Position numbers and translations under genes: made by a program. Shown piece after piece: positions 54,041 through 64,000 of a stretch of DNA of 64,000 nt. The notes beneath the pieces are model-generated. The model did no database searches. It was given only the letters and a program-made list of their open reading frames with translations, and had not been told where the DNA came from. Source of the stretch: Paramarasmius palmivorus (Eukaryota; Basidiomycota; Agaricomycetes; Agaricales; Marasmiaceae). The number at the start of each line of letters is the position of its first letter. The stretch's first letter is position 1. Location: the NCBI GenBank assembly GCA_037176845.1, contig JAYKXP010000085.1:124001-188000 (forward strand). The letters are read 5' to 3'.

Positions 54041-55446
54041 TCACCTCCCATTCTGCAGGTTCTGTCTTTCCGCTAACACAAATTTGTCAAGGTGCTCACG
54101 GATGAGTGCCATATTGGAGTCAGACACTCTGGTCCCAAGACGCATAATGGGAGACCAGTCTAAGTCTTCATCATTTGAATGAGGTGGCATTGTCGTTTGG
54201 TCATCGGGGACGATGAACATCTCGGGAGCCCTGTCCACTTCAATCTTCTCTGCAAGGATGAGGAGACGAAAACATTCGTTTAAGTCCTGTATCTCATAAG
54301 CATGTACGCTCGTCTTCGCAGGAGTGAACTCTGCCAGGGCGTCCTCTGCTTCTTGTCGTGTATCGCGGCTAACTGAACGTTTGGAAGCCCGCTTGTTCCG
54401 CTCTGCTGTCTGTGCCTCACGGGCCAGGACAACTGTGTGATTATCTCTGGATGTTATAGCTTTGAACAGCTGCTCGCGGAGACGCTTGGCATTATCTACA
54501 TCTCGCGGAGGGAGAAGGTCGTCCAATTCAGCCCCAGCTGAAGCCAGGCCGTCTTCCTCAACATCAGCTTTGCTTGAGAATGCGGTAACGAGCTTGGTTT
54601 GGTAGACATTGATATTGAAGGCGGTACGATTGCGATATCCATCCCGTGTGCATCGCTTCCAGCTCCAGTAGTGCCCTGCCGCTGCGATGATTATTGCTGT
54701 GTTTTGGGTGGCATGGCGCACAGAGGAAAAAAGGCAAAACGCCTGCTCCTCTGCCTGCAGTTGTGCAGCAGACATCAACTCCCAGAGCCCTCGCACAAAG
54801 CTTGTAATGCTGCCCGGGTGCCGGGTGACTGGACGTTTTACTTCTACCAGCAGAGGTACGAAGAGGTCCGCCAGTGACAGCTCTCGAAATGACGAGTCGA
54901 TTTGGGCGGGTGACAAGTTCTTTAGGAACTCGAGTATCGTTCCGGGCCTCTTCAGGGTTGTGGACGGTAAAAGAAGGGCATGATCAACGATCACGCCAAT
55001 AGCTTCGGAATCCGGGGCAGTGAGAAAGGAAATATCGGGGGACGATCCCGATGGTAATTGCGAGTCGGCTTTTGATAGATACATTGCATATTGGGGACAA
55101 TGGATCAGGATGTCCTCGTCCTTGTCGATGAGCTTGGCAAGGACAACAGACCATATTGCGTAGCAAGGGGACTCAAGCCTCCTGGTATTGAACAGGCCAT
55201 TGTATACCATATTTATTGCGCTCAGCAATGCAACGTCCTAGCACAATGCTTTCAGCATGATTTCCGGGACAGAACTAGTTGGCATACCAAGTGAGAAAGC
55301 ATCATCTGCACTGAACACAAACAGGTGGTACGGACTGGGTGTGGAATTAGGAAACAGGAGCAGCATAGCGAGCGTGGCGGTAACTTACCAAAGAGTATCG
55401 AGTTAGAAGACAGAACGACCTGTTGTTCAGCCACCATTTCTGCCAT
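54041..55446 (-). CDS. Hypothetical 425-aa protein, possible PD-(D/E)xK-like fold
   Basis: Exons 55389-55446, 55288-55310 and 54041-55237 join in phase (donors GTAAGT and GTATGC; acceptors GTTCAG and GTGCTAG). ATG at 55446 gives MAEMVAEQQVVLSSNSILFV-QMM. The middle has LADLFVPLLVEVKRPVTRHP, a hydrophobic strand followed by E-x-K as in restriction-endonuclease-like folds, with IGVIVDHALL upstream as a possible aspartate strand. Helices rich in alanine follow (LQAEEQAFCLFSSVRHATQN; AIIIAAAGHYWSWKR), then a basic segment (RNKRASKRSVSRDTRQEAED) that could be a nuclear signal. The frame is intact. The fold suggestion rests on one motif. Confidence 0.6.
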
Positions 55447-55550
55447 GATATATACGGTGAATGCTGCCTCTTCTGCATCGGGATAGATGGAAGCAGAATT
55501 GTGGCAAGATCAGGTATACAGCAGGTAAATATGCCCGCATAGCATGTACC

Positions 55551-55870
55551 ATAGCTCCAGCCTATAGCAATAATACCTACGAGTGTAGTAGTGTGGGTAT
55601 CTATAGAGCATCCAGTGCTGCGGCGTAGTGAGGGGTGCATCCTGCGTTGGTAATTGGTTAGTAAGATTGGGTATAGCATATACTAGGCTGTACTCCAATC
55701 TATAGCAATAACACCTATAAATGTAATAGTGTGGGCATCTACATGAGCATCTACCAAGGCGTAGTGGGAGATAGGAACGTTCTGGACTGCTCAGGGCGAT
55801 TTTTTCCAACCAAAACCGCATAGATTGGATATCCAGCCTATAGCAATAAAACCTCTACGGAGGAGTGAAT
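55551..55870. repeat. Diverged tandem repeat, about 120-bp unit, 2.4 copies
   Basis: CCAGCCTATAGCAATAATACCT at 55559, CCAATCTATAGCAATAACACCT at 55696 and CCAGCCTATAGCAATAAAACCT at 55832 mark successive units. Units 1 and 2 also share TAGTAGTGTGGGTATCTA / TAATAGTGTGGGCATCTA and GGCGTAGTG. The third unit is cut short. No coding sense. Confidence 0.72.
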
Positions 55871-56117
55871 CCTGTGTTGACTGAGTATGTCGTGGGTAAA
55901 CACGTCCGTAACATGTATGTACCCAATGCTCTGGTCAATCCGAAATATTATTATTGCGACGAAACCGGACACTTCTTTTGGCTACAAATACCGCCTCAAA
56001 GTAGGCTTGTCGCTGCAAATATTGGTCCCGGCCGATGTACCAAATTTCCATACAGGGTAATTATTTGCTGAATATTTGGAACAGGCCAAAAGATTACCGC
56101 AGTGACTAATCACCCAC

Positions 56118-56125
56118 TATATATA
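56118..56125 (+). promoter_or_regulatory. TATA box before the gene at 56188
   Basis: CACTATATATAGTC lies 63 bp upstream of the ATG and is itself a palindrome. The distance suits a fungal core promoter. Confidence 0.45.
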
Positions 56126-56187
56126 GTCATGGATGTTCGACTCTCGAGTTTCCCTGCAAAAATTACCTTGACAGAGAAACCACTCAA

Positions 56188-56769
56188 ATGAGCCTGTCTC
56201 TCGAATCAAGTATCATGGACTACTCACAAGTTGGGGCTCTACGGTACGCGTCATTGACTATCCCTGTCCAGGCATTAATATCATCACGAAAGCGCACCCG
56301 ACTTGAAGGCGTTGGAAACACGTCTCGGCCCGCTCATGCTCGCTGAGGACAACCCTCCACCCAGGTGCCAAATTGTCAATGGACGGATACGCATCCCCCT
56401 GTACGGGCTAGGCTGGAAGTTTACATGGGAGGAAAAGCTCGAACTTGCCCCAGAAGTCGAAGCCAAAAGCAGCACGAAATTTGCCAATGCCCTGGGTGCA
56501 ATATGGCTTGAAAGCGAACTTTCGAGCAAGTATCAGTGAGTGTTCGTTTAGAACATACTCATAAATGACAATGGAGATAACTGTAATACAGCTGGAAGGA
56601 CCAACCGGATCTTATGAACACAGGAACAGTACATGGTCCCATCTTCATTGTTCAGACGAACCTGAAGCCGCCGTCACCAGAGAGCAAGCACTTCATTCAG
56701 GAGGTCATGGACTTGTACCAGATTGAGAACAGACCCAATTGGTACATCTTTGCAGACTTGGTTTACTAG
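56188..56769 (+). CDS. Hypothetical 158-aa protein, three exons
   Basis: Exons 56188-56243, 56293-56535 and 56592-56769 join in phase with 49- and 56-nt introns. Two in-frame ATGs exist (56188 and 56215); the first is chosen because it gives the longer open start MSLSLESSIMDYSQVGALRA. The body reads DLKALETRLGPLMLAEDNPP, IPLYGLGWKFTWEEKLELAP, then TGTVHGPIFIVQTNLKPPSP and ends NRPNWYIFADLVY. Clean phases and an upstream TATA box support a real gene. No family recognised; likely cytosolic. Confidence 0.65.
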
Positions 56770-56779
56770 GCGTGTCTCT

Positions 56780-57735
56780 GTGGGTTATAGTGACGACTTG
56801 ATCTAGCCTTCCACTTGCTTCGAGCTCAGGCTACTGAGGATGGGACGTATTCGTTGGACATGTAGAATTGAAAAATACACTATGTGACAAAAAAAAATAG
56901 CCAAACGTAAAGCTGTCATAGTACATATACCCTCACCTTGTTGCCCTGGGCCAGGCTGAGCCTTTGTATTCACTCCTGGCGATTTATTCCTAGGCATGTC
57001 AATGTTGCGACTGATTTCTTCAGCGGATGGGAGAAAAATCCAAGCAGTTGAAGGCATAGATCGACGTTAGGGTTATCAGTGGTAGGGTTGGAGGTTGCAC
57101 AAACAGCGCTTTGGTGCGAGAGATAGCTGCTCTATCCGAGGAAGTACAGAGAGCAGCTTTTGCGAGTCTGAAGGGTGCCGACGTTAGTCGGGAACAGTCG
57201 ACAAGTAATAATGCAGGTGACTGTACGCCTTCGATGGTCAGCATTGCTTCTACATGCCGCAGCTCGCGTTGTGTAAAAGAGGGGAGAAACGGCCGTAAGA
57301 CAGCACCCTTTGCTGCTCGTCAAAATCCCATCCTACAGTCACCCCAAATCTCTTTCGGAATCCACTGAGAAAACTGAGCGGCTGCCAGCTCCTGTAGCAG
57401 AAATCTAGATCAGATATGATACCCTGACTCTGAGAGACTATAAGGACTTACTCAACATTTCTTGAACTACCAGCGCAGTCGATCTTTTATTGCAACTCGC
57501 TACGACTGGGATCGTTTCCAGGGCGGTAATGAAAGGAGCATTGTGTGGCAAGATTTACGGAACCAGGCGATATGAATATATGCAACACGGAGGGTTAACC
57601 CGCCTGAGCACTAGGATGATCGATGAGGGCGTAAAAGGATGGGGAATACCGCTGGAGAACTTCGGGATCTGTCATTTTTTAGCCTGGGCCAGGGCGGGGG
57701 GTACCGTCGTGACGGTGCTCGGTTAATTTTACAGT
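56780..57735. other. No confident gene
   Basis: Short overlapping frames on both strands (57111-57368 plus; 56803-57057 and 57020-57244 minus; 57490-57726 plus). None is recognisable. Confidence 0.25.
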
Positions 57736-57834
57736 CCGACGCATGCCGGCACTTTGCCGCCTAGTCAACTCGCGTCGTTCGGTGTTTGTTGAATTTTCAT
57801 TAATATTTGCGTGCATATGGCAGATTCTTAGGAA

Positions 57835-58042
57835 GAAGTCCGCGAGGTCTTTCCAACTTGAATCCAAAGAATCTGACGTGAGCTCATTTGGTCTTTTTCC
57901 TCATCCTATCCACGCCTACGCTCTGGAAGCTATCTGCCAGGCAGCAGATGGTTTCCATACCATTTCAGTTGTCAAGACTGGCAAGACCACTTTCCTGACT
58001 GGATTCATGGTCTCGAGAATCCAGACTGACGATACAACCTGA
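57835..58042 (+). pseudogene. RecQ-like helicase fragment
   Basis: SFQLESKESDVSSFG is followed by FPHPIHAYALEAICQAADGF then HTISVVKTGKTTFLTGFM. The context F-x-HPIHxxQLEAIxxAxxGxxxISVVxTGxGKT is that of helicase N-termini common in Agaricomycete repeats. The Walker A loop is short (KTGKTTF instead of TGxGKT), and nothing downstream matches the remaining motifs. A truncated, dead piece. Confidence 0.5.
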
Positions 58043-58049
58043 CCGTGAC

Positions 58050-59340
58050 GATCACAGTAGTACTAGTAGGCCCTGGGCCTACATACTACATTAAAAAACC
58101 TACCTGGCTATTTCGTAAGAATTTAAGCAAATTTATTTGATTTACCCCGAATTCAGGGCGTCTATTCCAACCTATCCTGAATTCAAATGATTTAGGTTGA
58201 TTTCGTGCGTGTTTATATGACCCACCTTACGTATCAAGCTGAAATGGTATTATTGAAGGCCATCTTAGCGTCAAAACAAGTTTGGAACTGGTCTGACGGT
58301 CCACTTCGATTGAGAGAGTTGAAGTCAAGTTGAAGTTGTGCCGAGAGGAATTGGAGCGCCAGCAATTGCTGAGCAAAATACGCTCAACGAGTTCTGGATG
58401 GCCCAAGGCAGGCCCGGGACCTCGGTTCTAGTTTTTTTTCGTGGGAAATTCCACGTTGCATGCTCTCCAGGTTGCTTCCTTGTTCTTTCTCCCTCTTCCC
58501 ATTCCCCGTCTAGTCGCATTTGCGTCCTAATGTCACTGTACCGGCCGGAGTTCTTTGAAATAGGTTCATCAAGTCTATGCCTTCGGTGGTTCTCTGAACC
58601 AGTATTGTCAGGTGCGTAGTTTATTCGGTCTGGTTATATACAGGGATCCTGACTTGTTATTCTTGCGAAACTTCTAGGCAACAGACCTGCACCCAGTACA
58701 GTCAGCAAGAAGATAACCGCACTTCTCCCTTCCTGCATGTTCAGACATCTGAAGTAATCCCCGCTTGATGGATGCGTGTAGCACGGAAAGCGGCCATTCC
58801 TGAATGGGACTGAGTGTCGTTACTTCCCTTCCTAACTTTGCTCACCTCTTCTGATGATGGGTTGTTTTATACCAGGTACACGACGGCTGGGCGCGAATAA
58901 CACGTCGGATTTCGTGACTGTGTAATGCTCAACTCAAGCTAGGTGGTTAGGTGTACTGGTATGACTCGGCGAACCTTGTGTCGGTGAGTAATGTAGTTTG
59001 ATTCGGCTATTCTTGATGCTAACATCTTTGCTCAGGCAGGCTTTGAGAACGAAGTATCAGTGCATGATGGATAGCCGTGAAGGATGAATGTCTGAGAGGT
59101 TCCGTTTAGCGGTTACATTATATAGTAATAATGGTGTGTAAATAGATACTGGGAATATATGCCTCTTGTACCATCTAATTCTTTTGTGTGAATACATGGT
59201 TTTCAGTTGATTGGTGCAATATTTGATACGTTGAGCTGGTCTGAATTCAGATGAACTCAACAACCCCGAAAAAGAGTATACTTTTTTCATCTGAATTAAT
59301 AAAAATAAGGTATCCACCTGAAATCAGACGAAATCGTATG
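58050..59340. other. AT-rich intergenic region
   Basis: Contains short unassigned frames. A 12-bp inverted repeat (AATTCAGATGAA at 59244-59255 and TTCATCTGAATT at 59286-59297) lies just before the next ORF. Confidence 0.35.
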
Positions 59341-59347
59341 AAAAAGC

Positions 59348-59752
59348 ATGAGTTCAGGAAGGAGCCTTTTCCTGAAGGCCCCTCAGGAACTGGAAGAGCT
59401 TCCTAACAACCCGAGCATATTTGATCTCGATGAGCTTTCAACAGAGAGAAAAGGTCGCAACGTTCTTCGTATTTCTTCTTTGGGATACCCATCACATTGT
59501 TCATCCGATACTCGACGATATACAATGCTTTGTGCTCTCCCCAACCACGCTCGTACGGATGACATTGTTCCCTTCTTAATCACTAAATACGGGCAAAAAC
59601 CCCTATTAACGTCAAGAAAGAGAACAGCATTCTGTAACAAATGTCAAAGATATGGATTAAACAATAGTCCTCGCGACCCACAGATTTCTGAACGTTATGA
59701 CCGAGTTTGGTTGAATAGCGCGATCCTGACTTCATTGGTTACCAATTGGTAA
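59348..59752 (+). CDS. Hypothetical ORF, 134 aa
   Basis: ATG at 59348 (MSSGRSLFLKAPQELEELPN) gives a continuous frame containing SIFDLDELSTERKGRNVLRI and CNKCQRYGLNNSPRDPQISE. One C-x2-C pair is present. No introns are needed. No family recognised; could be a relic. Confidence 0.35.
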   Translation: MSSGRSLFLKAPQELEELPNNPSIFDLDELSTERKGRNVLRISSLGYPSHCSSDTRRYTMLCALPNHARTDDIVPFLITKYGQKPLLTSRKRTAFCNKCQRYGLNNSPRDPQISERYDRVWLNSAILTSLVTNW

Positions 59753-60200
59753 TGCAGGTGTGAATCGGACTCACCAGTTCCCTGAGTAAGCGGTCCTGTT
59801 GTTGGATGGTGTTGGCTCCTTCTCTTGCCTACGCTTCTCTGTCAGCTGCGTAACAATCATAAAATGATAACACACAATCCTAAAGAGCTCAACGACGTCA
59901 TTTTTCAGGAAATTTGTTTCTTGTGTATTCTCCTCTTTGCTGCGGAGGATCTGTTGTCTCTTCATCATTGTCAGTTCCGGCACAGGAGACGAGGATGATA
60001 GTAACACACCAACGCTGCGTTTTCTTGCCCAAGAAGGCCGAGATTGATCATGCAAAGTCCTAAGTCATCCCGCTGAATGGAAGGTGAGATTACAGAAGAA
60101 GCCAGCCGACTACAGAGCGTACAATCGACTCAATTTGGCGTTCTCGACCCTTTCGAAATTCGAATTCAGTTCGCGAGAACAAGAAAAAATTGGAACATAC

Positions 60201-60540
60201 CTTGGCAATCTCCGAAAGGAGCTGCTTCAGATGCTCATTCTCGCTTACTATAGATTTCCGTTCTTGGATCACGGATGCCAACTTGAGTTGCAGAGCTGTT
60301 CTTGCCTCCCGTTCCTGGGCAACAGCATCAGTGGCATCATGTTCAGTATGATGTATCACGTACTCTATCATATGCTTCTTGTTGAGGCCCAGCGATGACC
60401 CTCACTTTGCTAGATGAGTCGGAAGGCGTTAGGGCTTCCGGAGCCGCTGACCGCTTGCGCGCCGTGCCTGACGCATAGTGGGATGACCGTGAGACATACT
60501 CGGCGCCCCAAAGCTCGCCTAGAGTCTGGTCTGACAACAT
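60201..60540 (-). CDS. Coiled-coil protein, two clear exons; 3' end unresolved
   Basis: ATG at 60540 starts MLSDQTLGELWGAEYVSRSS in exon 60406-60540. A phase-0 intron (GTGAGG...GCCCAG) leads to exon 60201-60314 with EREARTALQLKLASVIQERK and SIVSENEHLKQLLSEIAK, a leucine-heptad coiled coil. The following donor (GTATGT) is clear but the next exon is uncertain: a candidate acceptor at 60073 leaves a 128-nt intron, long for this genome. The minus frame 59771-60055 may hold the last exon. Confidence 0.5.
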
Positions 60541-60644
60541 TGTCCTGTTATCGGCGTGAGTGAGTGTCTGTATGAGAGAAGTTTTGAGGGAATGTCAGGA
60601 TAAGGGCACCAGGCCGGATGAGAAAACCCAACGTCCACGTTGGC

Positions 60645-60698
60645 TTTTATCCGAACCGTAAACTCTGATGCTCAAACGTAGGACTGGTTCGGATAAAA
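60645..60698. repeat. 13-bp perfect inverted repeat with 28-nt loop
   Basis: TTTTATCCGAACC (60645-60657) and GGTTCGGATAAAA (60686-60698) can pair. Directly before it, CCAACGT-CC-ACGTTGG at 60628-60643 is a second small hairpin. They lie upstream (relative to its strand) of the coiled-coil gene. Function unknown. Confidence 0.75.
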
Positions 60699-60704
60699 AA
60701 TTAG

Positions 60705-61085
60705 CATCTCAAAGACCATGAGAGACAATTGATATCCAGTCCTGCCAAGGGGATCTGCATGCAAACAATGGGCAGAGAAAGGCAGCGAACTACGCAACAT
60801 GAGCACGGGAATACCATGAGACAATTACATCCTATCGGGACACAGAATGTCGCATTGCCTGTGTCCGAGGTGCGTCCGTTACATCCTTGCGAGCCTCTTT
60901 AACAAAAGGTGGTTGATTTTGCGTTTGACCGGGGCACGCCGAGAAAGTCCCGGGACTCAGAACGGAACTTTTGAGTGGAATCTAGAAGAAAGCCCATTGA
61001 CAGCACTTGACTCACCTTCAAAACGCGTTGTAAAGTGATGCATTCTTTACCTTCTTTCCATTGGGCGGGCCCCATAATACCTGGT
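60705..61085. other. Intergenic, nothing recognised
   Basis: A 63-codon plus frame (60847-61038) is unassigned. Confidence 0.3.
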
Positions 61086-61087
61086 CG

Positions 61088-61855
61088 ATGCATACTTCAA
61101 CACACCTCCACTCCGAGATTATATCTGCTTTTTCGCCTCCAAGGACTGCTGCTCGTCCGAAAGTCATTCCCTTATACGCCACCTCGATTTCCCGTATTGT
61201 CCCCACAAGGCTTGCAATTCACGACGCCCTCCCTCTCAAACCTCGTTTTCACCCTTACGCCGGTCAACATGGGGTAGATCGCTTGGTACGACCTACAGCC
61301 GATGGTGATGACGTGGAGACACCCACAGAAGGCCCGACTCACAAACAGTATGCTGGACCGTCAAGAGAGGCACATCCCATCCTTATTTCTCCTCCTCGCG
61401 GCAATCTTAATGTTGCAATTTTCCACTGGTCAACTCAAACTGCAAAAAAGAACCGAGTAGGTGTTACCGGCTGACTAGTTCAGAACCTTTCTAACGTACG
61501 AGTCGTAGAAAATCACGAAGGACGCTATCGAAACTCATCTTGTCGTAGGGCGCTGTCTCTCGGAGCAGGAGCCGACTGCTCGCGATAAGGCGAGAGAACA
61601 TGTGAGAGAAGAAAGCCATTGCTAATTCTAGCGCCTGCATCTGACTCTAAACAGATAGAATCCAGGATCCCGGCCTTCAAACTGCACGAAGACCATTGGG
61701 GTGCTGATGTTCTGCTTCGTGAACAGTTGAAGACCATCAAAGACACTCGAGTTAAGGCTGAGAAGAGAAAGGAAAGGCGGCAACTAGAAGAGATTGACGC
61801 CCCAGGAGGATTTGGAGATAACGTTCGTCGCATTGACATTCGCCCTCGAGAATAG
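61088..61855 (+). CDS. Hypothetical 220-aa protein, three exons
   Basis: Exons 61088-61456, 61509-61601 and 61655-61855 join with phase-0 introns of 52 and 53 nt. The protein starts MHTSTHLHSEIISAFSPPRT, continues HPYAGQHGVDRLVRPTADGD and ILISPPRGNLNVAIFHWSTQ, then KITKDAIETHLVVGRCLSEQ and a C-terminal charged helix (TIKDTRVKAEKRKERRQLEE), ending IDIRPRE. Clean splicing supports a genuine gene. No family recognised. Confidence 0.6.
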
Positions 61856-61960
61856 GTGTACAACGTAACACTACGAAACTCCAAATTCAATGTTAATGAG
61901 AAAGTAGTGTCCGCCTTGCTGTCTCGATAGTCGAGAATCTTCAAGAAATCAGTATACACG

Positions 61961-62256
61961 ATGCCAGCTTTAAGAGTTTCCGAGATTGATAACTTATCGC
62001 AAGCTCTGGGGAAACCATCCGAGCAGAAGAGTACAAATCACGGAGAATCTGACCAACATAAGCTAACATTCAGTCTTTGTCTGCCGTTGTGTGTCACGTA
62101 CCACTATAAAACAACTTTGTTCAGACACTGGAAATCCACATCCTTGATTCCATGGCTCGATATCACCGATGGCATCGCGCGCTCGGAGATGCAAGTGAAG
62201 GAATGTCTGTCTGGCTCATTTGTAGTCACGGCCAAGACAATTGAAGTGACCATCTG
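61961..62256 (+). other. ORF interrupted by repeat copy D
   Basis: ATG at 61961 opens MPALRVSEIDNLSQALGKPS and stays open into the repeat (nominal end 62368). The natural part, up to about 62256, may be the 5' end of a gene cut by the insertion, or chance. Confidence 0.3.
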
Positions 62257-64000
62257 GTATGTTGAGATCCAGGCAGGTCACTGTGAATGGCATACATGTC
62301 CGCTGGTCTATAGTCAAAACTCCATGCCATTTGGAAACGGCGGAAGCATGAGAAGTCATCGTTCCTAGCGGTGGTACTCCATGTTTTCAGCTGCTCCGAC
62401 ACACAACCGCTTAATTTGCTCACCTTGAACAGCAGCTCACGTCGATTCAACGCATCAACCTCATCTGAAAACGCCGAGAACGATGATCTGCTCAGTTCCG
62501 GACGAGAGGCGAGGTTACGAGTGACTCGGTGAGGTTTCCTCATTGCAAATGGATGGTTAACCACCCACAGCAGAGTACACTACGCCAAACGAACAACCAT
62601 AAGCATTGTCCGCTCCTTCGGAAATGGGTAGCTGTTGATCTAAATAAATAATTAGAAGAGTTATCAAAGAGCTGTTAGGCGGAACGATATGAAAGGACTT
62701 TACGAGTACGAGCTCGATTCTATACTCAGTACCGTTCTAGGAGATATGTCCAGAGAGACTTGTCGGGGATGGTGAATGGGTTGGATGATCCAATACGTAC
62801 GAGACAAGATGAAAATAAATTGGTTCTCTTAGCTTCCGTTGTTGTCGCCGCGTGCGGCAGGAGGTAATATCTATCTACTCATCTATCTGACTTACTCCCA
62901 CTGTGCTTCCACCGCGACTCTTCTCCGACCGTCTGACGCTTCACGGAGCTTTGTTCGTTTGGCACAACGTTACGCTGCTGTGGATGGTTAACCGTCCATT
63001 TGCAAGGAGACGGCCTCACTCGTCTCTCGTTTGGAATTGAGCGGGGCGTTTTCCAGGGTCACTGGTGTCAGGCTGAGGTACAGTCTCATCAGCTTTCGTA
63101 CCGTTTTCTCAGACTGAACTTGCTATACTTGAGGTCACAGGGCTGGTTACGACTGCATTCGAGGCACGAGGATGGATCTCTCTCGTCTGCAAGGCATATT
63201 TGGCGTACATATGAAGGGTCACTGCGTTGGTGTTTGAACGGTTAGAGTGGATGATCTAGTGAGGATGACGTTGCGTTGTATATCCTCAGTGAATCTAGTG
63301 AATTTACTGCTTCCTTCGAACACTGGCCTTTGAGCGCCTTCCTGGGAATAGGAATACGATGCCTCTATTCAATATTGCTCCCCCTCTCGCAAACAATGGA
63401 ATCGATCTTGACACCCTTGTCTTAAGCAATATCAGGCCTATAGGGTAAGGCTTTCAGGCTCTGGATCCCTTTTTCTATATATGCTGAACTCCCCGTAGCA
63501 CCTGGATCCTTCGTTCCTGACTGTCCTTTGAGCGCTTTCCTAGGAGTGTTGGAACTTGGCAGGTTGTCTTTTACGGCGTTTTCACAGGAGTCCGATGCTA
63601 GAATTTGGCCGAATGACGCCTCTGTCGTTTCTCCGTGTCAGTTCCGTGTTCAAATGGCCCGAGTCTTCAGTACATGAGCGTCACTCGACATTTTTCCGGC
63701 GAATCTGGTTGTAGGCTGCGTGCCTTCGGGAATATTCCACCCGTCTTCGTCGTTCATATATGCAGAAACAAAAACAGCGTCCTCCATTTAACTTGGACCT
63801 CATGCTACGCCTCGCTCGCAATGGTCTCATTTCGCACGAGTGGGCCTAGTAACTGCGCCGTTTTTCACAAAAGGAACAAACGATTCTCGGTGTCCCGTGA
63901 CGCGTTGACGCCTTTCTAGCGACAAAGAGCGCATGCACCTTGATCATAATCTCCCGTCTTGTATCCTGAGTCCTCAGTACAAGCGTCACTCCACATTTTT
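62257..64000 (-). repeat. Repeat family copy D, inverted, runs off the window
   Basis: Reverse complement of copy C from 49749 back to about 48000, essentially identical, including the C/D-specific right-arm segment. The right arm stops abruptly at GTATGTTGAGATCCAG (62257), so the outer right end is missing. The left arm continues to base 64000. Together C and D form an inverted pair about 12.5 kb apart. Confidence 0.92.

Noticed and set aside
54599..54983. Plus-strand frames of 92-98 codons
   Set aside because: Antisense shadows of the long spliced minus-strand gene at 54041-55446.
55237..55290. Apparent in-frame TAG before the main exon of the gene at 54041
   Set aside because: A 50-nt intron with a good GTATGC donor and a GTGCTAG acceptor removes it and keeps phase, so no premature stop is needed.
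61525..61959. 144-codon minus-strand frame
   Set aside because: It overlaps the spliced exons of the plus-strand gene at 61088-61855, which joins cleanly at two phase-0 introns.

Overview
The window looks like nuclear DNA of a mushroom-type basidiomycete (Agaricomycetes). Genes are split by many introns of about 48-66 nt with GTRNGT donors and YAG acceptors. Typical fungal families are present: cytochrome P450, F-box proteins, a Mei2-like RNA-binding protein, a CON7-like zinc finger and an HMG-box factor. Relics of transposons common in this class (Plavaka-like, KDZ-like, LINE-like) are scattered among them. Most real genes appear only when several short open frames are joined across introns, so the spliced models below are my own reconstructions from the bases. 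No tRNA, rRNA or CRISPR was seen.

Layout. 1-1.2 kb: nothing recognised. 1.2-3.8 kb: a P450 and an HMG-box factor, both minus strand. 5.5-7.3 kb: a degenerate repeat half followed by an unrecognised 374-aa gene. 7.6-10.9 kb: a Plavaka fragment and a complete SNF2-family ATPase gene. 11.4-14.4 kb: repeat copy A, then an F-box gene. 14.5-23 kb: a decayed stretch with two ilv5 relics, an old repeat copy, a lineage-specific gag-like gene, a perfect hairpin, and a broken paralogue of the 6.1-kb gene. 23-26.4 kb: repeat copy B and an unrecognised ORF. 27-34.4 kb: four nucleic-acid-binding regulators (a CCHC-type finger, a C2H2 protein, Mei2-like, CON7-like). 35.3-46.9 kb: hypothetical genes, a half repeat, a MITE-like element, a gene with a Zn-cluster-like start and duplicated exons, and transposon relics. 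47.5-50 kb: repeat copy C. 50-57 kb: a RING protein, hypothetical genes, a small secreted-protein gene with a lost start codon, and a putative nuclease-fold gene. 57-62 kb: a helicase scrap and hypotheticals. 62.3-64 kb: inverted repeat copy D, running off the window.

The most unusual content is a dispersed repeat family with at least seven copies (A-G). Each full copy is a roughly 2-kb imperfect palindrome centred on two inverted GGTTAACC-containing arms. Copies A and B are identical over about 1.5 kb, and C and D match each other in inverted orientation. Five copies end within about 150 bp of the start codon of a gene or pseudogene. One gene family occurs twice with the repeat in the same 5' position, which suggests either promoter-targeted insertion or co-duplication of gene and repeat.
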